Assembly (NCBI GenBank): GCA_046296195.1
Contig: JBKBLR010000010.1
Span: forward strand, 27,239-91,238
Reading direction: 5' to 3'
Origin: Amphiplicatus sp046296195
GTDB lineage: Bacteria; Pseudomonadota; Alphaproteobacteria; Caulobacterales; Parvularculaceae
Length of the DNA: 64,000 nucleotides
Part shown: piece by piece, positions 25,581 to 34,262 of the stretch
Layout of the letters: each line of letters starts with the position of its first letter
Position numbering within the stretch: the stretch's first letter is position 1
Program-made: the position numbers and the translations under genes
Notes under the pieces: generated by a model
What the model was told of the DNA's origin: nothing
The model's database searches: none
Seen by the model: only the letters and a program-made list of their open reading frames with translations

Positions 25581-27932
25581 ATGAAATCGGTCTTGATGAC
25601 CGGCGCCGCCGCGCTGTCGCTGTCAATCTACGCCTCTGACGTCGTATGGGCCCATGAAGCGAGCCGATCGGGGTCGGCGGCCGCCATCGATGAAATCCTT
25701 GTGATCGGCCGCGGCGAAACGCGGCAGACGCAGTCGATCGTCGTCGAAGACACCTTCCGTCTTCCCCCGGGCGCAAGCCCCATTCGCCTGATCGAAAGGC
25801 TGCCTGGCGTCGCCGTATCCGGGGGAGACGCGTTTGGCGCCTATGAGTGGGCCGTCCGCATCAATATTCGCGGCTTTGCGCAGCAGCAGCTCGGTTTTAC
25901 GCTGGACGGCGTCCCGCTCGGCGACATGTCATACGGCAACCATAACGGTCTGCATATTTCCCGCGCCATCATCGGGGAAGACCTTGGCCGTGCGGAGCTT
26001 GCGCAAGGGTCCGGCGCGCTCGACGTCGCCGCGTCGAACAATCTCGGCGGCGCGCTGAAATTCTTCAGCCGCGATCCGTCGGAGTCGTTCGGGATCAGAC
26101 TCGCCGGCACCTATGGCGCTGATAACGCCTGGCGCGGCTACGCCAGCGTCGACACCGGCGAATGGGGTCAGCTCGGCACGCGGCTTTACGGCAGCTACGC
26201 CTACGGCACGACGGACAAGTGGAAGGGCGAAGGCGAGCAAAACCTTGAAGCGTTCGCGTTCAAATTCGTGCAGCCGATCGGCGCGGCGCAGCTTTCCGCC
26301 TATTACAGCCAGTCCGATCGCCGCGAGCAGGATTATCAGGACCTCTCGCTCGAGATGATCTCTCGCCTCGGCTATGACTGGGACAATTTCGGCCGCTCGA
26401 ATTACGCGCTCGCCGTCAATGTCGCCGATATCGCGCACAACAGGGGCGATACGGGCGTCGCGCCGACCAATCCGGCCGCGGGGACGACCTATCCTGCGCC
26501 TATCGCCAGCGTCGACGACGCTTATTTTGACGCCTCGGGCCTGCGCAAGGACAAGCTGGGCTACGCCAAATTCGAGCTCCCGCTCGGCGAAATCGCCAAG
26601 GTCGCCGTGCAAGGCTATTTCCACGACAATGGCGGTCAGGGACTTTGGGGCACGCCCTATCGCGCGTCGCCGAACGCCTACACGCCGGGCGCGACGGTCG
26701 CCGACGCGCCGTTGTCGCTCCGGACGACGGAGTACGACATCTTCCGCAACGGCGTCGTCGCCTCGCTCGGCCTGACGCTTGGCGGACACGAGATCAGCGG
26801 CGGCGTGTGGATCGAGGAAAACGACTTCAAGCTCGCGCGCCGTTTCTATGCGCTCGATCGGGCCGCGCCGAACCGCAACTTCCATGAGTTCCAGACCGAC
26901 CCCTTCTTCACCCAGTTCGCCTATACGTTCGACACCGAGACTTTCGTCTTCTACGTTCAGGACGTCTGGCAAATCACCGACCGGTTGAAGCTGTCCGCCG
27001 GCTTCAAGAATCTCGACGTCAAAAACGAGATACGGACGACGGCGATCAACAACGCCCCGCCGGTCATTGGCGCGGACTCCAATGTCCGCGGCGTCATCGA
27101 GACGGACAAGAATTTCCTGCCGCAGGCGGGCGTCAATTACGCGCTCTCCGACGCGACGGAGATCTTCGCATCCTATTCAAAGAACGCCGCGGCCTTTGTC
27201 TCCTCGCCCTTCGGCGCGACGCCTTTCAGCGCCCGCAGCCAGGCGGCCTTCGACTTCGTCCGCGACAATATTGAACCCGAAACATCGCAGACCTTCGAAG
27301 CCGGTCTGCGGACGACCGGACCGCGCTACCAGCTCGGCATCGCGGCCTATTACGTGAAGTTCGACGACCGTCTTCTGGCCGTGGCGCAGGGCCCAGGCAT
27401 CGTCGGCAACGCCGCGCTTCTGTCAAACGTCGGCGGCGTTCGCACTTTCGGCGCCGAGTTCATCGGCGCCTACCAGTTCACCGACGCGATCTCGGTGATC
27501 GGGACTTATTCCTACAACAACTCCGAATACACGGACGACGTCGTGAACGCTTCCGGCGCCGTCGTCGCCGCCACCGACGGGGCGACGGTCGTCAACACGC
27601 CCAAGCACATCATGAACGTCGACGCGGTCTACGACGACGGCACGCTGTTCGGGTCGATCGGCGCGAATTATCTCAGCGACCGCTATTTCACCTACACCAA
27701 CAATGGCGGCCGCGTCGACGGACGCCTGATCGTCGACGCATCGCTCGGCTATCGCCTCAACACGGGCGGCGTGTTTGACGGCCTCGAGGCGCAGGTCAAC
27801 GTCACGAACCTGTTCGACAAGAACTATGTCGGCACGCTCGGCACGAACGGCTTCGTCAACGCCGGCGACGCCCAGACCCTCATCGCCGGCGCGCCGCGCC
27901 AGTGGTTCATCACGCTGCGCAAGTCGTTCTAA
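25581..27932 (+). CDS. TonB-dependent outer membrane receptor, phosphate-starvation context
   Basis: This 783-residue receptor has a signal peptide (residues 1-24) and a plug domain (LRERLPGV-like RLIERLPGVAVSG, INIRGFAQQQLGFTLDGVPLG, AELAQGSGALDVAASNNLGG). A 22-strand-type barrel follows and ends in RQWFITLRKSF with the terminal aromatic. The ATG at 25581 has GGAG upstream, unlike the GTG at 25569. It is followed by a terminator and then a PhoD phosphatase, and preceded by Pho-box-like repeats. The likely cargo is a phosphorylated compound, but this is inference; iron chelates are the usual alternative. Confidence 0.9.
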   Translation: MKSVLMTGAAALSLSIYASDVVWAHEASRSGSAAAIDEILVIGRGETRQTQSIVVEDTFRLPPGASPIRLIERLPGVAVSGGDAFGAYEWAVRINIRGFAQQQLGFTLDGVPLGDMSYGNHNGLHISRAIIGEDLGRAELAQGSGALDVAASNNLGGALKFFSRDPSESFGIRLAGTYGADNAWRGYASVDTGEWGQLGTRLYGSYAYGTTDKWKGEGEQNLEAFAFKFVQPIGAAQLSAYYSQSDRREQDYQDLSLEMISRLGYDWDNFGRSNYALAVNVADIAHNRGDTGVAPTNPAAGTTYPAPIASVDDAYFDASGLRKDKLGYAKFELPLGEIAKVAVQGYFHDNGGQGLWGTPYRASPNAYTPGATVADAPLSLRTTEYDIFRNGVVASLGLTLGGHEISGGVWIEENDFKLARRFYALDRAAPNRNFHEFQTDPFFTQFAYTFDTETFVFYVQDVWQITDRLKLSAGFKNLDVKNEIRTTAINNAPPVIGADSNVRGVIETDKNFLPQAGVNYALSDATEIFASYSKNAAAFVSSPFGATPFSARSQAAFDFVRDNIEPETSQTFEAGLRTTGPRYQLGIAAYYVKFDDRLLAVAQGPGIVGNAALLSNVGGVRTFGAEFIGAYQFTDAISVIGTYSYNNSEYTDDVVNASGAVVAATDGATVVNTPKHIMNVDAVYDDGTLFGSIGANYLSDRYFTYTNNGGRVDGRLIVDASLGYRLNTGGVFDGLEAQVNVTNLFDKNYVGTLGTNGFVNAGDAQTLIAGAPRQWFITLRKSF

Positions 27933-27947
27933 CGTTCCCTCCAGACT

Positions 27948-27981
27948 GCGGCCGGGCGGGAATCCGTCCGGCCGCTTTTTT
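27948..27981 (+). terminator. Rho-independent terminator after TonB receptor gene
   Basis: A 12-bp stem, GCGGCCGGGCGG with CCGTCCGGCCGC (one G-T pair), has a four-base loop and is followed by six Ts. It lies 15 bases after the receptor stop and 20 before the phoD start, so it should separate or attenuate the two genes. Confidence 0.85.
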
Positions 27982-28000
27982 GTTTGAAAGAAGAGTGTCC

Positions 28001-29137
28001 ATGGCTGACGACGACCACAAGGCCGGCGGCGTGATTTCCCGCCGCGACGCGGTTCTTGCAGGCGCGGCGATCGCCGCGGCGGGCGTCGCCCCGGCATCGG
28101 CGGGGCGTCTGCGGGCCGCCGACGTTGAGAGCGGAAAGCTGCTGACCCGTATCGCGTTCGGGTCCTGCGCGAAGGAGGAAAAGGACCAGCCGATCTGGGA
28201 CGCCGTGCTCGCGGCCAGGCCCGATGTCTTCATCTTCCTCGGCGACAACATCTACGCCGACACGCGCGACCCCGGCGTGATGGCGGCGAAATACGCCAAA
28301 CTGGCCGCCAAGCCGGGCTTTCAGAAATTGAAGGAGTCAACGCCCATTCTCGCGATCTGGGACGATCACGATTACGGGGAGGACGACGCCGGGGCCGACT
28401 ATCCGATGAAGGAAGAAAGCCGCCGCCAGTTCTGCGACTTCTGGGGCGAGAGCGCGTCGAGCCCGCGCCGCACGCGCGACGGCGTTTACGCTTCTTATGT
28501 CTTCGGTCCGGCGGGCCGGCGGGTGCAGATCATCCTGCCGGACCTGCGCTGGAACCGCACGCCGATCCGAACGCTCGACCTCGGCGGCAAGGTCTATGAC
28601 GACTGGGCGCGCGAGCTCGCCGCCAAGGGGCTTGACGTCCCAGGTCCCTACGATCGGATTGCGGATGCCGCCGCGACGATGATCGGCGATCGTCAATGGC
28701 GCTGGATTGAAGACCAGCTCGCTGCGCCGGCCGATATCCGGATCCTCGGATCGAGCCTTCAGGTGATCGCCGATTTTCCGGGATGGGAAGGCTGGATCAA
28801 TTATGCGACGGATCACCAGCGCCTGTTTGACGTGACCCGCCGGCGGCGGGCGAACGGTCTCGTCTGCATCAGCGGCGACACCCATTACGGCGAGATCTCG
28901 ATGCTTGATGTGAATACGCCCTACCCGATCTGGGACCTCACCTCGTCTGGCCTCACCGAAGTCTGGCCCGTCACCCCGCCCAATGCGCGGCGGATCGGTT
29001 CGGTCTGGCGCGACCGGAATTTCGGCCTAATCGACATCGACTGGCGAGGGCGGTCGCTGACCCTCGCCGTCCATGGCGAGGATGGCGCCCGTCGGCTCTC
29101 ACAGGACGTCGATTTGCGGTCGTTGCGCGTGTCCTAG
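28001..29137 (+). CDS. phoD: PhoD-like alkaline phosphatase D family protein
   Basis: This 378-residue metallophosphatase starts with a Tat-type signal (ISRRDAVLAGAAIAAAG). Its motifs are FGSCAKEE, IFLGDNIYAD, AIWDDHDYGEDDAG, and SGDTHYGEIS near the C-terminus, as in PhoD enzymes that need Ca and Fe. It should act in the periplasm and release phosphate from phosphate esters, in keeping with the TonB receptor before it. The ATG at 28001 is chosen; in-frame upstream sequence overlaps the receptor's terminator and is not signal-like. Confidence 0.92.
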   Translation: MADDDHKAGGVISRRDAVLAGAAIAAAGVAPASAGRLRAADVESGKLLTRIAFGSCAKEEKDQPIWDAVLAARPDVFIFLGDNIYADTRDPGVMAAKYAKLAAKPGFQKLKESTPILAIWDDHDYGEDDAGADYPMKEESRRQFCDFWGESASSPRRTRDGVYASYVFGPAGRRVQIILPDLRWNRTPIRTLDLGGKVYDDWARELAAKGLDVPGPYDRIADAAATMIGDRQWRWIEDQLAAPADIRILGSSLQVIADFPGWEGWINYATDHQRLFDVTRRRRANGLVCISGDTHYGEISMLDVNTPYPIWDLTSSGLTEVWPVTPPNARRIGSVWRDRNFGLIDIDWRGRSLTLAVHGEDGARRLSQDVDLRSLRVS

Positions 29138-29276
29138 CGGCCGCGCGCGCCTCAAAAGCACCCCTTTTGGGGCCATTTGGGGCCCCCGAGGGGTGGCATT
29201 CCGCACCGCAGCGCGTAAGAAGGCGGACCGGCCGTCGGCGCCGCCCGGCTGGGCTGAATTCGGAAGGGGATCGCAC

Positions 29277-31190
29277 ATGGCCGTCGAAACGCCGCTCCTT
29301 GACCTAGTGAAGGTCCCGGCGGACCTCCGCAAGCTTCCCAAGAACCAGCTCCGCCAGTTCGCGGACGAGCTTCGGGCGGAAGTCATCGACGCCGTTTCCG
29401 TCACCGGCGGCCATCTCGGCTCCGGCCTTGGAGTCGTCGAGCTGACCGTAGCGATCCATTACGTCTTCAACACCCCCGACGATCGCCTCGTCTGGGACGT
29501 CGGCCACCAGTGCTATCCGCACAAGGTCATCACCGGGCGGCGCGACCGCATCCGCACATTGCGTCAGGGCGGCGGTCTGTCCGGTTTCACCAAGCGGTCC
29601 GAGAGCGAATATGATCCGTTCGGCGCCGCGCACGCCGCGACCTCGATTTCGGCGGCGCTCGGCTTTGCGCGCGCCCGCGACCATCTCGGCAAGAAGAACC
29701 ACGCGATCGCCGTCATCGGCGACGGGTCGATGTCGGCGGGCATGGCCTATGAGGGTCTCAACAACGCCGGCTCGCTGGGGACGAAGCTCGTCGTCATCCT
29801 CAACGACAACGACATGTCGATCGCGCCGCCGGTCGGCGCGATGAGCGCCTATCTCGCCCGCGCCGCTTCGGGCAAGGTTTACCAGAACGTCCGCCGCATT
29901 TCGAAGCAGGTGCTGAAGCGCCTGCCCGGCCCGTTGTTCGAGAAACTCGCGCGCGCTGAGGAATATGGCCGCGGCATGGTGACGGGCGGCACGCTCTTCG
30001 AAGAACTCGGCTTCTACTATGTCGGCCCCATCGACGGCCACAACATGGACCACCTGATCCCGGTGCTCGAAAACGTCCGCGACATGGAGGACGGGCCGGT
30101 GCTCGTCCATGTCGTGACGCAGAAGGGCAAAGGTTACGCGCCCGCAGAGGCCGCCGCCGACAAGGGCCACGGCGTCGTCAAGTTCGACGTCGTTTCCGGC
30201 AAGCAGCACAAGGCGGCGTCGAACGCGCCCGCCTATCAGAAGGTCTTCGCACAGGCGCTCATCAAGGAAGCCGAGAAGGACCCGAAAATCGTCGGCATCA
30301 CCGCGGCGATGCCTTCCGGCACCTCGCTCGACCTCTTCGCGCAGGCTTTCCCCGACCGCTGCTATGACGTCGGCATCGCCGAGCAGCATGCGGTGACCTT
30401 CGCCGGCGGGCTCGCCGCCGACGGCATGAAGCCGTTCTGCGCCATCTATTCGACCTTCCTGCAGCGCGCTTACGACTCGGTCGTGCACGATATCGACCTG
30501 CAGAAGCTGCCCGTGCGCTTTCCGATGGACCGCGCCGGCCTCGTTGGCGCCGACGGCGCGACGCATGCGGGCTCGTTCGACATCGCCTATCTCGGCTGCC
30601 TGCCGAACATGGTGATCATGGCGTGTTCGGACGAGGCCGAGCTCGTGCACATGACGGCGACGGCCGCCGCCTATGACGAGGGCCCGATCGCCTACCGCTA
30701 TCCGCGCGGCGAGGGCGTCGGCGTCGACCTGCCGCAGGTCGGCAAGGTCTTGGAGATCGGCAAGGGCAGGATCGTCCGTGAAGGAACGAGGGTCGCCATC
30801 CTATCGCTCGGCACCCGCCTCGCCGAAGCGATGAAGGCGGCGGATGCGCTCGAGACGCTCGGCCTTTCCGCGACCGTCGCTGACGCACGCTTCGCCAAGC
30901 CGCTCGACCACGACCTCATCCGCCAGCTTGTCCGGCATCACGAGGCGCTCATCACCATCGAGGAAGGCTCGCGCGGCGGCTTCGGCGCGTTCGTCCTCCA
31001 CTTCCTGTCGGATCAGGGCCTCACCGACAACGGCCTCAAGGTGCGGACGATGACGCTGCCCGACATCTACCAGGACCAGGACACCCCGGCGAAAATGTAT
31101 GACGAGGCGCGGTTGAACGCCCCGCATATCGTCGAGACCGCCATGCGTGCGCTCGGCCGCTCGGCGGAGATCATCAAGCTCCGGGGCTGA
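29277..31190 (+). CDS. dxs: 1-deoxy-D-xylulose-5-phosphate synthase
   Basis: This thiamine-diphosphate enzyme of 637 residues joins pyruvate and glyceraldehyde 3-phosphate in the first step of the MEP isoprenoid pathway. It has VSVTGGHLGSGLGVVELTVA, WDVGHQCYPHKVITGR, the ThDP motif GDGSMSAGMAYEGLNNAG with a closing NDN, VGPIDGHN, DVGIAEQHAVTFAGGLA and the C-terminal EEGSRGGFGAFV. The ATG at 29277 follows GAAGGGG. It normally follows ispA in these bacteria, but here it follows phoD. Confidence 0.97.
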   Translation: MAVETPLLDLVKVPADLRKLPKNQLRQFADELRAEVIDAVSVTGGHLGSGLGVVELTVAIHYVFNTPDDRLVWDVGHQCYPHKVITGRRDRIRTLRQGGGLSGFTKRSESEYDPFGAAHAATSISAALGFARARDHLGKKNHAIAVIGDGSMSAGMAYEGLNNAGSLGTKLVVILNDNDMSIAPPVGAMSAYLARAASGKVYQNVRRISKQVLKRLPGPLFEKLARAEEYGRGMVTGGTLFEELGFYYVGPIDGHNMDHLIPVLENVRDMEDGPVLVHVVTQKGKGYAPAEAAADKGHGVVKFDVVSGKQHKAASNAPAYQKVFAQALIKEAEKDPKIVGITAAMPSGTSLDLFAQAFPDRCYDVGIAEQHAVTFAGGLAADGMKPFCAIYSTFLQRAYDSVVHDIDLQKLPVRFPMDRAGLVGADGATHAGSFDIAYLGCLPNMVIMACSDEAELVHMTATAAAYDEGPIAYRYPRGEGVGVDLPQVGKVLEIGKGRIVREGTRVAILSLGTRLAEAMKAADALETLGLSATVADARFAKPLDHDLIRQLVRHHEALITIEEGSRGGFGAFVLHFLSDQGLTDNGLKVRTMTLPDIYQDQDTPAKMYDEARLNAPHIVETAMRALGRSAEIIKLRG

Positions 31191-31353
31191 CGGGTCGTCC
31201 GGCTGATTGATCGGCGGCCCTTGCCCGTCGGTTGGCGCGGGGCGCGCAATATTGTCCGCGGTTGCGCGCGAACGTTGCGACAATCAACAAACTGATCGGG
31301 CGCCTTGTTTCCGAATCAAGGGGCGGTGCTCACGGGGGAGCCTGGGCTCGCGT

Positions 31354-32616
31354 TCAACGCCGCGCGAGGATCCTGCCGCCGTCCGGCGTCGTCAGGATGA
31401 GCGCCCCGGTCGGATCGATCGAGAAGCCCGAAACCTTCGCCAGCGTGTCGAAGAATTTGCGTTCCTGATCCATGAGCGCCGGAGCGCAGGCCATCAGCGT
31501 CGCGGCGGCTCGAGAGATGGCAAGGCCTTCGCCGGTGAGCGTGTAGCTGGCGCCATATCGGTTGCAGGAACTCGATCCTGAAACGCGCCCTTCATCATCG
31601 AAGAGAAGGCTGGCGTGCGAATCGTCAATGACGCCGCCGCCATTGATATCCTCGACCACCCATTCGCCGCCGACGAGCAGCGATTTCGGCTCGCCGCCGC
31701 AGCCGCGGAGAGTTTTTCCGGCGTGCATCACCGTGACCGCCGCCGGATGCGGCATGCCCGTCGCGTCATCGGCGCAGATCTTTTCCTCCCAGGTGATGGA
31801 AAGATCTTTGGCGCGCCACGTCTTGACGGCGCCCTTGACGGATTTCGAGGCCTTGGCCTCGACTCGCGTTTGTCCGTAGTCGGATATCAGGACGACAATG
31901 TCACCGGCGATCTCGAGGTTCCAGCCCGGCTCGTTGCCGCGCGCCTCCAGGACGGACATCGTCGATTCTCCGCCTGCTTTCTTGCAGCCGCCGATCATCT
32001 CGCCGCGCACCGAGGCAGTCGCCTCCTCGCCCTTCGACCAGAACCAGGTCGTGGGATCGCTCTCCGCTTCGTATTTGGCGCCTGAGGCGGCCGGCGCCTC
32101 CTTCAGCGCGAAGTCTTCGCCGCCGACGCGCATCGTCATTTTCTCATCGATGACGCCGATCAAGACTGGCGCGACGGCGCACCGGTACTCAGTCGCAAAG
32201 GCGATCGGCGTCCATGGATAGAGCGCCAGCGCGCCCAAGGATACGGCGCCGGTCGCCGCTTTGACCCCCTGAGGATCGCTCGCCCAAACGGGCGCGCCGC
32301 CGATCAGGATGCCGCCGCGGACTTCAGGCGCCGAAGCGGCTGCGAGCGCTTCGCGGCTCACCGTCAGGTCAAACGGGATCGGGACCTGACGGCCGTTGAG
32401 CTCCATGCGCCATTCGGCGATCGGCGCGCTCGTCGAACCGGCCTCGCGCAGCTCGATCACGGCGACGGCGTCCTCCGGCAGCGCAATCCGTTGCCGATAG
32501 GTGAGTTCGCCTTTGATGACGACGTCTGCGGTTACCGGCTTCTCACCCCCGAACAGGGCGCAGGCCGACACCGCCAAAGCGCCGGCGACCGAAGCAGGTT
32601 TTCGGAACAATTGCAC
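31354..32616 (-). CDS. Multi-domain lipoprotein: YbaY-like, MliC-like, COG3650-like and META domains
   Basis: The GTG at 32616 follows a strong GGGAGG at five-base spacing and gives a compact lipoprotein signal with lipobox VSAC; longer in-frame starts hide it. The 420-residue protein then shows four segments in series: a YbaY-like strand domain (VVIKGELTYRQRIALPEDA), a lysozyme-inhibitor-like domain (EYRCAVAPVLIGVIDEKMTM), a COG3650-like part (EARGNEPGWNLEI to HAGKTLRGCGGE) and a C-terminal META/HslJ-type domain (SLLVGGEWVVEDINGGG to LMACAPALMDQER). These families are envelope-stress or inhibitor lipoproteins. The combination suggests an outer-membrane protective role, inferred only. Confidence 0.82.
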   Translation of the reverse strand: MQLFRKPASVAGALAVSACALFGGEKPVTADVVIKGELTYRQRIALPEDAVAVIELREAGSTSAPIAEWRMELNGRQVPIPFDLTVSREALAAASAPEVRGGILIGGAPVWASDPQGVKAATGAVSLGALALYPWTPIAFATEYRCAVAPVLIGVIDEKMTMRVGGEDFALKEAPAASGAKYEAESDPTTWFWSKGEEATASVRGEMIGGCKKAGGESTMSVLEARGNEPGWNLEIAGDIVVLISDYGQTRVEAKASKSVKGAVKTWRAKDLSITWEEKICADDATGMPHPAAVTVMHAGKTLRGCGGEPKSLLVGGEWVVEDINGGGVIDDSHASLLFDDEGRVSGSSSCNRYGASYTLTGEGLAISRAAATLMACAPALMDQERKFFDTLAKVSGFSIDPTGALILTTPDGGRILARR

Positions 32617-32777
32617 CTGCGCCTCCCTGGAATGCCGCCGCCGTTCCAAAAGCTCATCGCAGCGAATGACGAACACATCGTCATTTCAACACGCCGATGT
32701 CGCGGCGAGATTAGGGCGGCTTTTGTCTTCTTGAGGTTGATCTCAGGAAAGCCTTGCAATTGTCAATCACCGATAAT

Positions 32778-34208
32778 TCAGGGCCCATCGGGATTGCGCC
32801 GGCGTTCGGCTTCTTCGAGGTCGCGCCGAAGTTTTTCAACGTCCTTCTTGTTGACGAGGGGATCGTCGCGCCGCGTCCAGCCGGGCTCGGGCGCCGCCGG
32901 CACGAGGTCCGGTCGTAATCCCGCCGCCGGATCGCCGGCGATGCCGGTCTTGCCGAGGTCTTCCGCCTGTCCCTTTCGGAAGTCCTCGATGTCGGCCTGC
33001 CGCGCGCGTTCATTGGCGGCGCGGGCGAGGTCGGTTCCATAGCGCACCGAGTCGCCCGAGAAGTCGCCCTGCTCGCGCTGCTGCTTGAGAATCGAGGCGG
33101 CCTTCGAGAAGTCCTCGCCGGAGGCGCCGGGCCGCCAGCCCGAGCGAATCTCCGTGCGGCCGGCGCATTCGGCGGCCTTGTCCTTGTCCTTGAATTCCTC
33201 GGGGCAAAAGATCGCCATCACGCCCGAGGAGCCGGGCCTTGAGGGGACATCGCCCTTTGGGAGGTCGACCTGCGGCAGCGTGAAACGCCGCCCGCTGAAC
33301 ACCGGCTCCGCGTCGAAAAGGTCGTCGCCTGAGGGTTTTTCCGGCGCGGCCTTTCGTGTTTCGGCGAGCGGCGCCTGGTCGCGCGCCTCCCGCTCGCCCG
33401 CGGCGCGTTCGCCGGCGCCCTCGTCCGTCTCGTCTTTCTTTTCATCGCCGGCGTCTTCCTCGGCGCGCGCCTGCCGGGCTTCGGGCTCGACCGAGACCAG
33501 CGGCGCCGCCTCCTCGGCGGGCGCCTGCTCGCCTTCGACGACGATCTCGCCGGGCCGCTCCTGCGGCGCCGGGGCGGCGTCCGGCGCCGGCTGATCGGGA
33601 ATGAAGGGCGCGTTCTCGATGTCGGATGGTCGGCTGAAATCCGGCGCGCGGGTAAGATCAAGCGGCGGGGGCTCGGGCGCCGGCTTCTTTTCAGGTTCCG
33701 GCTCCGGGGGCTTCGGCTTTGGAACCGGCTCCGGTTCCGGCTCAGGCAGCACTTCGGGTTCGGGAACGGGTTGCGGCTCGGGCTCCGGCGCCACGACAGG
33801 ATCGCGGAGGTCAGGGATCGGCGCCGGGGGCAGATCGACATAGACGACCGAGATCGACTCCGCCGGCTTGTTCGGCACGAAGATATGAACGCGCCCATAA
33901 ACGGCGAGCAGGAGCAGCATCGCCGCATTGAGCGCCAGCGATCCAGCGAGCGCGGCGCGCCGGCGCCGGAGCGGTGTTTCGCCGAGGCGCGCCGCAATGC
34001 GGGCGATGTCGCGATCCGCCCGCCTGAATTCACGCGCCAGCGCTGCCGGCAGCGAGCGTTCGAGCGCGCCTTTCGCACGCGGCGGGAATGGAAGGCGCCA
34101 GCTGCGCTCGAATGGCGCGTCGACGATCTCCTCCGGCGCGAGCGCGCGCGGCGCCGCGATCGTCTCGCGTTCCGCCGGCCGCTCGTCTGTCAGGGTGTCT
34201 GTCGGCAT
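32778..34208 (-). CDS. TonB-like membrane-anchored proline-rich protein without a TonB C-terminal domain
   Basis: The 476-residue protein has a cytoplasmic segment of about 85 residues, one membrane helix near 87-105 (ALAGSLALNAAMLLLLAVYG), then VVYVDLPPAPIPDL. A long repeat region of alternating PEPEP and PKPK units covers about 130-200, followed by an acidic Glu/Ala-rich stretch to about 300. This is the plan of TonB or TolA spanning the periplasm. The last 170 residues have two cysteines (FCPEEFKDKDKAAEC) and a charged helical end (LRRDLEEAERR), not a TonB box-binding domain. It is divergent from purD. Function unknown; perhaps an envelope-spanning linker. Confidence 0.78.
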   Translation of the reverse strand: MPTDTLTDERPAERETIAAPRALAPEEIVDAPFERSWRLPFPPRAKGALERSLPAALAREFRRADRDIARIAARLGETPLRRRRAALAGSLALNAAMLLLLAVYGRVHIFVPNKPAESISVVYVDLPPAPIPDLRDPVVAPEPEPQPVPEPEVLPEPEPEPVPKPKPPEPEPEKKPAPEPPPLDLTRAPDFSRPSDIENAPFIPDQPAPDAAPAPQERPGEIVVEGEQAPAEEAAPLVSVEPEARQARAEEDAGDEKKDETDEGAGERAAGEREARDQAPLAETRKAAPEKPSGDDLFDAEPVFSGRRFTLPQVDLPKGDVPSRPGSSGVMAIFCPEEFKDKDKAAECAGRTEIRSGWRPGASGEDFSKAASILKQQREQGDFSGDSVRYGTDLARAANERARQADIEDFRKGQAEDLGKTGIAGDPAAGLRPDLVPAAPEPGWTRRDDPLVNKKDVEKLRRDLEEAERRRNPDGP

Positions 34209-34262
34209 TGATCCTGAGAGGCGCGACGCCTAAACGCGAAAGGATACCGGGAGCGTAAGATT

